Shown: positions 5,303 to 10,767 of the stretch, piece after piece
Layout: each line of letters begins with the position of its first letter
Numbering within the stretch: position 1 is the first letter of the stretch
Source of the DNA: an uncultured Acetatifactor sp.
GTDB lineage: Bacteria; Bacillota; Clostridia; Lachnospirales; Lachnospiraceae
Direction: 5' to 3'
DNA length: 10,767 nt
NCBI RefSeq assembly: GCF_910585425.1
Contig: NZ_CAJUCP010000098.1
Span: forward strand, 1 to 10,767
Notes under the pieces: model-generated
What the model saw: only the letters and a program-made list of their open reading frames with translations
The model's database searches: none
Told to the model about the DNA's origin: nothing
Translations under genes and position numbers: made by a program

Positions 5303-6985
5303 ATGGGGACATTGCTGAACTATCTGGAAAAATATGGGAAATACACTTTTCAGGAAATGCCCATGACGGATGTGGACAGCCTGGCGCTGTGCCAGCTTGC
5401 GTATCTGAAGTTTGACGGGATGGTGCCTGGGGCAGAGGATGGCGTGGCCAACGTACCGGGGGCGGGAGGCGGATTACATGCCGGAGTGGGGACATCTGAA
5501 ATGGGGGCATCTGGAGAGGATACGTTCGAAGGGGAGGCACCTGGAGCGGGGGTGTGCGAAGTGGAGGTATCTGGAGCGGAGGTGCGCGAAGCGGAGGCAT
5601 CCGGAGCGGGGATGTTTGAAGTGGAGGCATCCAGAGTGGGGGCGTTTGAAGTGGAGGCATCCGGAGCGGGGACGTTCGAAGTGGAGGCATCCAGAGCGGG
5701 GGCGTGCGAAGTGGAGGTATCTGGAGCGGAGGCGCGCGAAGCGGAGCCATCTGGAGCAGCACCGTCCAGAGTGGAGGCATCTGGAGCGGAGGCGTCCAAA
5801 GTGAGGACATCCGGAGTGGAGGCTCCCAAAGTGGAGGCATCTGGAGCGGAGGCGTGCGAAGCGGAGACATGTGGAGCAGCGGCATCCAAAGTGGAGACAT
5901 CCAAAGCGGGGGCATCCGAAGCGATGGGGGCGGAAACGGAAGTCTCGAAGGGATTTTTGGAGGAGCCGTCTGAGAGGCCGGGTGTCACGCTGGAGAGCCT
6001 GAAGGAGCATCCGGATTTTGAGAAGCTCTTTGCGGACGTGCGCTATGAGAAGCCAAATCGCGCCCTCTACGAGAGGATGGTTCAGGGGAAGCGCTTCCGG
6101 AACCTGGAGTTGAATTATTATGTAAATGTAATAGAGGAGCGGTGGGAGACCCAGTTCTCGGCAGTGACTTTTACTCTGGGGGACGGGAGCCACTATGTGG
6201 CCTACAGGGGCACGGACGAGACCATCGTGGGGTGGAAGGAGGACTTCAACATGGCGTTCCTCACGCCGGTGCCAGGACAGGCCATAAGTGTGGAGTATCT
6301 GAACAGGGTGGCCAGGAGATTCGGCGGCCCTCTCTATGTGGGAGGCCACTCTAAGGGCGGGAACCTGGCAGTGTACAGCGCCATGAACTGCAATACGGAT
6401 ATACAGGATCGTATCCTGAAGATTTACAGCATGGACGGGCCGGGCTTTCGGCCGGAGGTGCTGCGGGAGTGCGATTATGGGAAGATAGCGGACAGGGTGG
6501 TGAAGATTCTGCCCAATTCCTCCCTGGTTGGGATGATATTTGAGTCCGGCATGTATTTCCAGGTGGTGAAGAGCAAGACCTTCGGGCTGCTGCAGCACGA
6601 CCCTTATACCTGGCTGGTGACGGGGAACCATCTGGTGCGGGCAGACCGCCTGTATGAGCGCAGACAGCAGATGGACAACAACTTGAACCAGTGGATTCTT
6701 TCTCTGAATGAACAGCAGCTACGTACTTTTGTGGACACGTTGTATCAGGTGATTACTGCTTCGCAGGTGGATAATCTGATTGATTTCACGGCGGAGTGGA
6801 AGAAGAGCATGAACGGGGTGATTGCGGCGCTGAAAGAGGTGGATGAAGAGACGGTGGAGGCGCTGAAGGAGATTGTCAGGTCGCTGTTTGAGATTGCCAG
6901 GGAGAACCGGAAGAAGCAGGTGGCGGCAAAGGCGGAGGCGGCGCTTGAGGTGCTGGGGGCGAAAGGGAAGGACGGGAGGCCATAG
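5303..6985 (+). CDS. Mbeg1-like (DUF2974) alpha/beta-hydrolase with acidic decapeptide-repeat insert
   Basis: This 560-residue protein starts with MGTLLNYLEKYGKYTFQEM and SLALCQLAYLKFDG, typical of Mbeg1-like (DUF2974) proteins, which have a lipase-class-3-type fold. The catalytic region is residues about 225-480. It contains AYRGTDE, the nucleophile elbow GGHSKGG with Ser350, and SMDGPGF with Asp378 as likely acid; a His within HDPYTWLVTGNH may complete the triad. No signal peptide is seen, so it is predicted cytoplasmic. The C terminus (about 480-560) is charged and helical. Between the N-terminal block and the catalytic part, residues 64-213 are fifteen decapeptide repeats rich in Glu, Ala, Ser and Gly. 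Removing them leaves roughly 400 residues, the size I would expect for this family. Substrate is unknown; ester or lipid hydrolysis is inferred from the fold only. Confidence 0.85.
   Translation: MGTLLNYLEKYGKYTFQEMPMTDVDSLALCQLAYLKFDGMVPGAEDGVANVPGAGGGLHAGVGTSEMGASGEDTFEGEAPGAGVCEVEVSGAEVREAEASGAGMFEVEASRVGAFEVEASGAGTFEVEASRAGACEVEVSGAEAREAEPSGAAPSRVEASGAEASKVRTSGVEAPKVEASGAEACEAETCGAAASKVETSKAGASEAMGAETEVSKGFLEEPSERPGVTLESLKEHPDFEKLFADVRYEKPNRALYERMVQGKRFRNLELNYYVNVIEERWETQFSAVTFTLGDGSHYVAYRGTDETIVGWKEDFNMAFLTPVPGQAISVEYLNRVARRFGGPLYVGGHSKGGNLAVYSAMNCNTDIQDRILKIYSMDGPGFRPEVLRECDYGKIADRVVKILPNSSLVGMIFESGMYFQVVKSKTFGLLQHDPYTWLVTGNHLVRADRLYERRQQMDNNLNQWILSLNEQQLRTFVDTLYQVITASQVDNLIDFTAEWKKSMNGVIAALKEVDEETVEALKEIVRSLFEIARENRKKQVAAKAEAALEVLGAKGKDGRP
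5491..5940 (+). repeat. Minisatellite-like tandem array of 15 units of 30 bp inside a coding region
   Basis: Units begin every 30 bases from 5491 with no length change. The core GAAGTGGAGGCATC is followed by (C/T)GGAGCGG in most units. Because 30 is a multiple of three, each unit adds ten residues in frame, for example TFEVEASRAG, ACEVEVSGAE and ASKVETSKAG. A 15-bp half period shows as VEASG/AEASK-type pentapeptides. Units 5551-5610 and 5701-5760 are the same at 54 of 60 bases, 150 bp apart, which suggests duplication of multi-unit blocks. The first and last units are the most diverged. The + strand is strongly purine- and G-rich. Unit count could vary between strains by slippage or recombination; that is inference. 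Confidence 0.92.
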
Positions 6986-7116
6986 GGGGATTCGTGAGAG
7001 CGGGGGCAGACAGCCCCACAGAAGTTGTAGAAGTTATGTTCCGGCAATTTCTATGGAAATCAAGGGCGGACATAGAATCAATATACCGATAGAAAAAACA
7101 TGGAAGGACGATTTTT

Positions 7117-9735
7117 ATGGATAAGACAAATACCAGCGGGGAAGGGCTGCAGTTCATTTTCACGGAGAAGGATTTCTATCCGGACGCCCCGTCCCCTCAG
7201 GAGGAGAGCGGCGGGAATGCATGGAGGATCCGGTTTGAGGCGGACAGATATTATGCCCTGTACCAGATGGGCTTCGAGGAGAGGAGCGAGAACCCCACGG
7301 CCACGGGAAGCTTCCTCTACCTGGTCTCGGACACGTTTCTGCGGTGCCTGACCAGGCTGCCGGAGCTGGAGCTGGCCCGGGAAAAGGTGAGTGTGAAGCC
7401 CTTGGCCGAGGACGTGGAAGCGCTCCTTCGGGCGCTGCCCTTTGCCATCGGGGCGGAGCATGTGGACGGGAAATGGATTGCCGCGGTCTTCCGCAGGCTG
7501 CTGAAGATTTTCCGGGAAGAGATATCGGCGTACCAGGGCACGGTGGAGATGTATTTGACAGAAAAGAGCCAGCACCTCCATGTACCGGAGCGGATCTTCT
7601 TCCATCTGGTGGAGAACAAGGGGGAAGAATACCCCTTTGCCTTCCTGGCCACCTATGCCACCAGGGGAGCGGACGGCAAGGTGCGCCATGTACCGCTGAA
7701 ATATGCCCTGACAGAGTACAAGGACGAGCGGGACAAGCTCTTAAAGCTCCTGTCCTGCCTGAACCGCGCCGCGGAGGTGTCGGAGCTGATAGCGGGCTTC
7801 ATGGAGAGCGGCGAGATGTTCCATCCCCTGCGGCTGACGGCGGAAGAGGCCTATGAGTTCCTGAAGCAGATTGAGGCCATCGAACAGGCGGGAATCCTGT
7901 GCCGGATTCCCAACTGGTGGAAAAAGAAAGCGGCAAGCGTGGCGCTGGAGGCCAGCCTGGGGGACGAGAAGCCCGCCATGCTGGGCTTCGACACTTTGGT
8001 CAGCGTTCGGCCCAGGCTGGTGGTGGACGGGGAGGAACTGACCGAGGAGGATATCCGCAGGCTTTTAGAGCAGACCGAAGGCCTGGCGCTGCTCAAGGGC
8101 AAATGGGTGGAGGTAGACCACGAGAAGCTGCGGGAGCTGCTGGCAAGGCTGGAGGAGATGCCCGGGGAAATGACTCTCTTCGATGCCATGCAGCTGGAGA
8201 TGGGGCAGGGGAAGAAGCAGCTGGACGTGGGGACTGCGGTGTCCAATGGGCAATGGCTGTCGGAATTCCTGATGCATATGCGCAAGCCCGAGACCATCCG
8301 GAAAGCCCCGGTGCCCAAAACCTTCCAGGCCACCCTGCGCCCCTACCAGAAGAACGGCTATACCTGGCTGAACTACATGGACGGACTGGGCTTCGGGGCC
8401 TGCCTGGCGGACGACATGGGCTTAGGGAAGACGGTTCAGGTGCTGGCCTATCTGGAGAGGCTGCGCACGGAGCGTCCGGAGGCCAGAGTCCTCCTGGTGC
8501 TGCCGGCATCCCTCCTGGGCAACTGGCAGCGTGAGGCACAGAAATTCGCGCCGAAGCTGGATTTTCTGCTGCTCCACGGGCACAGCGCCGGGATATTGGA
8601 GGAGGAGCTGGCGGAGAGCCGGGCTTTCCTGACCATCACGACCTACGGCATGACAGTCCGGGTCAAAGGGCTGCAGGAAATCAACTGGGACTGCGTCATC
8701 CTGGACGAGGCCCAGGCCATCAAGAACGCTGGCACCAAGCAGACGAGAGAAATCAAGAAGCTCTCCTCCCGGATGCGCATCGTGATGACGGGCACGCCCA
8801 TCGAGAACGAGCTGATGAACCTCTGGTCCCTGTTCGATTTCCTGAACAAGGGGCTTTTAGGCACCGCCAAAGAATTTCACGAATACTGCAAGAATCTGAA
8901 CCAGCATCCTGAGGGCTATATGCGGTTAAAGACAATGGTGTCGCCCTTCATGCTCCGGCGGGTGAAGACGGATAAGAAGATTATCTCGGATCTGCCGGAG
9001 AAGCTGGAGAGCGTGGACTATGTGGCGCTGACCAAGAAGCAGGTCGTCCTATACCGGAAAGCGGTGGCTGACATGGAGAGGCTGATTGGCGAGGTGAAGG
9101 GTATAAAGCGCAGCGGGATCATCCTCACCACCATCATGAAGCTGAAGCAGATCTGCAACCATCCGGATCAATTCCTGGGGCAGTCCGCTTACACGATGGA
9201 GGAAAGCGGGAAGCTCCTGATGCTGAAGGACATCTGCGAGACCATTTATGAAAGACGGGAAAGAGTCATTGTATTCACGCAATTCAAGGAAATCACGGAA
9301 TACTTGGCGGCGTTCCTGGAGCAGGTCTTCGGGAGGAAAGGACATGTGCTCCATGGCGGCACGCCGGTGGCAAAGCGGGGGAAGATCGTGGAGGATTTCC
9401 AGGGGGAGAAATACGTGCCTTTTATGGTGGTGTCCGTGAAGGCGGGGGGAACCGGCCTGAACCTGACCAAAGCCAACCATGTGATCCATTTCGACCGCTG
9501 GTGGAATCCCGCCGTGGAGAACCAGGCCACAGACCGGGCATTCCGGATTGGCCAGAAAAAGGACGTGGTGGTGCATAAGCTGGTTTGCCAGGGAACCATC
9601 GAGGAGAAGATTGACGCTATGATTGAATCCAAGAAGGAACTGGCGGAGAACGTGATCGGCTCCGGTGGGGAGAAGTGGATTACGGAGCTGAGTAATGACG
9701 AGTTGATGTCCATGCTGAAATTGGAAATGAAATAA
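7117..9735 (+). CDS. SNF2-family DNA-dependent ATPase/helicase (YwqA-like)
   Basis: This 872-residue protein has a bacterial SNF2-associated N-terminal region (about 1-400), then the two RecA-like lobes. Lobe 1 carries motif I DDMGLGKT (Lys438), LPASLLGNW, motif II DEAQ at 530-533, and motif III MTGTPIENELMNLW. Lobe 2 carries VIVFTQF, the GGTGLNLT motif V, and motif VI DRAFRIGQ with arginines 807 and 810. All motifs needed for ATP-driven translocation on double-stranded DNA are present, and no frameshift is seen. It is predicted to remodel protein-DNA complexes, in transcription or repair. GGAAGGA at 7102-7108 is 8 bases before the ATG. The SWIM protein gene starts 43 bp after the stop, the same pairing as B. 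subtilis ywqA-ywqB. Target is unknown. The phage-defence role of some SNF2 proteins is not supported here, as no methylase, nuclease or PLD partner is nearby. Confidence 0.93.
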   Translation: MDKTNTSGEGLQFIFTEKDFYPDAPSPQEESGGNAWRIRFEADRYYALYQMGFEERSENPTATGSFLYLVSDTFLRCLTRLPELELAREKVSVKPLAEDVEALLRALPFAIGAEHVDGKWIAAVFRRLLKIFREEISAYQGTVEMYLTEKSQHLHVPERIFFHLVENKGEEYPFAFLATYATRGADGKVRHVPLKYALTEYKDERDKLLKLLSCLNRAAEVSELIAGFMESGEMFHPLRLTAEEAYEFLKQIEAIEQAGILCRIPNWWKKKAASVALEASLGDEKPAMLGFDTLVSVRPRLVVDGEELTEEDIRRLLEQTEGLALLKGKWVEVDHEKLRELLARLEEMPGEMTLFDAMQLEMGQGKKQLDVGTAVSNGQWLSEFLMHMRKPETIRKAPVPKTFQATLRPYQKNGYTWLNYMDGLGFGACLADDMGLGKTVQVLAYLERLRTERPEARVLLVLPASLLGNWQREAQKFAPKLDFLLLHGHSAGILEEELAESRAFLTITTYGMTVRVKGLQEINWDCVILDEAQAIKNAGTKQTREIKKLSSRMRIVMTGTPIENELMNLWSLFDFLNKGLLGTAKEFHEYCKNLNQHPEGYMRLKTMVSPFMLRRVKTDKKIISDLPEKLESVDYVALTKKQVVLYRKAVADMERLIGEVKGIKRSGIILTTIMKLKQICNHPDQFLGQSAYTMEESGKLLMLKDICETIYERRERVIVFTQFKEITEYLAAFLEQVFGRKGHVLHGGTPVAKRGKIVEDFQGEKYVPFMVVSVKAGGTGLNLTKANHVIHFDRWWNPAVENQATDRAFRIGQKKDVVVHKLVCQGTIEEKIDAMIESKKELAENVIGSGGEKWITELSNDELMSMLKLEMK

Positions 9736-9778
9736 AGATTAAAAGTCTATTTACACCAGCTTACGAAAGGAGAGCGGA

Positions 9779-10504
9779 ATGAGCAGATACTGGGAGACGG
9801 CGACGTATGAGCAGCCAACCGCGGCGGAAATCAGGAAGAACGCGGCACAGAGCAAGAAAAAGGAAAAGAAGAAGGGCGCGGCGCTGGAGCCTGTCACGGT
9901 GCAGGGCAGGACGATCGTGCGCAACTGGTGGGGGAAGGCCTGGTGCGAGAACCTGGAGCGGTATGCGGACTATGAAAGCCGTCTGGACAGGGGCAAGCGC
10001 TATGTCCGGGCCGGAGCGGTGCTGGATCTGAAGATTCAGAAGGGGAGGATCCAGGCCAGGGTGCAGGGAACCAGAAAGGTGCCCTACAAGGTGGAGATTC
10101 GCATCAGCCCCCTTTCCGAGGAAAAGTGCCAGGGCATTATCCAGAAATGCGGCAGCAAGATTGAAAATATGGAGGAGCTGCTGAACGGGAATTTCCCGGA
10201 GCAGATGCAGGAGCTGTTCCAGGGGAAGGACGGCCTGTTCCCCGCGCCCCGGGAGATCAGCTTTAGCTGTAGCTGCCCGGATTGGGCGCTTCTGTGCAAG
10301 CATGTGGCGGCGGCCCTGTACGGAGTGGGGGTGCGCCTGGACGAGCAGCCGCTGCTGTTCTTCGAGCTGCGGGGGATCGATGTGGGGCGGTTCATCGATG
10401 TGACCATTGCGGGTAAGGTGGAGGCGATGCTGGCGAATGAGGGGAAGGGCAGTGATCGGATTATTGCGGATGAGGATGCCAGGGGATTGTTTGGGGTGTT
10501 GTAG
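9779..10504 (+). CDS. SWIM zinc-finger protein (YwqB-like), partner of the SNF2 ATPase
   Basis: This 241-residue protein has the WWGKAWCENLE segment and the RVQGTRKVPYKVEI strand region typical of bacterial SWIM proteins, then the zinc motif CxC...CxH as CSCPDWALLCKH, with Cys164, Cys166, Cys173 and His175. SWIM domains are predicted to bind DNA or proteins, and in bacteria many are encoded next to SNF2 ATPases, as here. The N terminus (about 18-35) is very Lys/Glu-rich and may be disordered. GGAG at 9769-9772 lies 6 bases before the ATG. The short gap to the SNF2 gene and the shared terminator downstream suggest one operon. The C terminus ends at ARGLFGVL, a natural end for this family as I recall it. 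Role as a targeting subunit for the ATPase is inferred. Confidence 0.9.
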   Translation: MSRYWETATYEQPTAAEIRKNAAQSKKKEKKKGAALEPVTVQGRTIVRNWWGKAWCENLERYADYESRLDRGKRYVRAGAVLDLKIQKGRIQARVQGTRKVPYKVEIRISPLSEEKCQGIIQKCGSKIENMEELLNGNFPEQMQELFQGKDGLFPAPREISFSCSCPDWALLCKHVAAALYGVGVRLDEQPLLFFELRGIDVGRFIDVTIAGKVEAMLANEGKGSDRIIADEDARGLFGVL

Positions 10505-10703
10505 TGCCGCGCTGCTGGAAAATGGATTCCCGGCAGAGCGGATTCAAAAGTATGGATTTGCGTTCAGTGGAAAACAGGTGTTGATTGGAGGCTGAAATTG
10601 AGTCTGTGGATGCAGGCGCCAGGGGGTGTTCGGGGCGCTGCAGGGAGCCTGGAGCGGGATGTTTCTGCTCCGGGGAGCCGCGGAAGGGGAATGGTATAAA
10701 GGG

Positions 10704-10730
10704 AGCCGGGATGGAATGTCCCGGCTTTTT
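10704..10730 (+). terminator. Rho-independent terminator closing the SNF2-SWIM operon
   Basis: AGCCGGGA (10704-10711) pairs perfectly with TCCCGGCT (10719-10726) around a seven-base loop, and the T-run extends to 10730. This is a textbook intrinsic terminator on the + strand. It lies about 200 bp after the SWIM stop codon. Bases 10505-10703 hold no convincing gene; one frame stays open to 10699 after the SWIM stop, but without a start or ribosome site. Confidence 0.9.
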
Positions 10731-10749
10731 GTCTCGTCTGAAATGATAC

Positions 10750-10767
10750 CAAAAAGTGTACTTTTTG
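10750..10767. promoter_or_regulatory. Operator-like palindrome at the window end
   Basis: CAAAAAGT (10750-10757) and ACTTTTTG (10760-10767) are perfect inverted arms with a two-base spacer. The symmetry may continue past the window (preceding bases are GATAC). It sits just after a strong terminator, where the promoter of a next gene would be expected, so a binding site for a dimeric winged-helix repressor is a reasonable guess. As RNA it could also be a weak bidirectional hairpin. The regulator cannot be named. Confidence 0.45.

Noticed and set aside
4674..5915. 413-codon minus-strand frame with Met-Pro-Pro-Leu repeats
   Set aside because: It is the antisense reading of the 30-bp minisatellite, with no ribosome site or domain; it spans three separate + strand genes.
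5491..5940. Possible CRISPR array
   Set aside because: Units are head-to-tail with no unique spacers, and the array is in frame inside a protein gene.
5491..5940. Pentapeptide-repeat protein (DNA-mimic, Qnr-like)
   Set aside because: The five-residue pattern here is V/A-E-A-S-G/K, not the A-(D/N)-L-x-x pattern of that fold.
5474..6631. 385-codon minus-strand frame
   Set aside because: It is opposite the repeat array and the catalytic region of the hydrolase; its repeats are explained by the + strand array.
7003..7017. GC-rich stem GGGGC/GCCCC after the hydrolase gene as a terminator
   Set aside because: It has only five base pairs and no T-run downstream.
7049..7077. TTCTATG/CATAGAA inverted repeat before the SNF2 gene as an operator
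   Set aside because: Seven-base arms with a 15-base gap are not rare enough to support a site without conservation data.
7117..10504. SNF2-based phage-defence system (DISARM-like or similar)
   Set aside because: No methyltransferase, PLD nuclease or other defence partner is present; the SWIM neighbour matches the housekeeping-type ywqA-ywqB pair.
10407..10595. Small + strand open frame overlapping the SWIM gene end
   Set aside because: Most of it lies in the wrong frame of the SWIM gene and is Arg-rich; there is no ribosome site for the part beyond the stop.

Overview
All genes in this window lie on the + strand. The gene content points to a GC-rich member of class Clostridia, most likely a Lachnospiraceae-type gut anaerobe. 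The evidence is a SCIFF ranthipeptide precursor with its radical SAM maturase (near-universal in Clostridia), a fused SecDF, a DUF5808-like mini-protein, a Mbeg1-like (DUF2974) hydrolase, and a YwqA/YwqB-like SNF2 helicase plus SWIM protein pair. Codon third positions are strongly G/C biased. This makes many antisense frames look open; I treat those as shadows. The taxonomic call is inference from gene content.

Region 1 (1-1767) is a RiPP locus. The last 31 codons of the SCIFF precursor carry all six cysteines. They are followed by a stem-loop at 178-203 and by the maturase, which I start at a GTG at 244. A repeat-bearing intergenic element follows: a 15-bp perfect inverted repeat around a long hairpin, overlapped by a 16-bp near-perfect direct repeat.

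Region 2 (1787-4045) is secDF, a one-polypeptide SecD+SecF export motor. Its SecF half carries alanine where E. coli SecF has the functionally important Asp213. A hairpin follows it. Next come a DEDDh exonuclease fused to a topoisomerase-type zinc ribbon (4159-4866) and a 62-residue DUF5808-like protein with one membrane segment (4942-5130).

Region 3 (5303-6985) is a Mbeg1-like alpha/beta-hydrolase. Its N-terminal linker is interrupted by fifteen in-frame 30-bp repeat units, a minisatellite-like array encoding acidic decapeptides. This is the most unusual feature in the window.

Region 4 (7117-10730) is an SNF2-family ATPase followed 43 bp later by a SWIM zinc-finger protein, closed by a strong intrinsic terminator. 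The window ends on a palindrome that looks like the operator or promoter of an unseen next gene.

The likely working units are SCIFF precursor plus maturase (possibly exported by Sec or another route) and the SNF2-SWIM pair (nucleic-acid remodelling). I do not see a wholly new multi-gene system. The best leads are the repeat array inside the hydrolase, the intergenic repeat element before secDF, and the SecF substitution.
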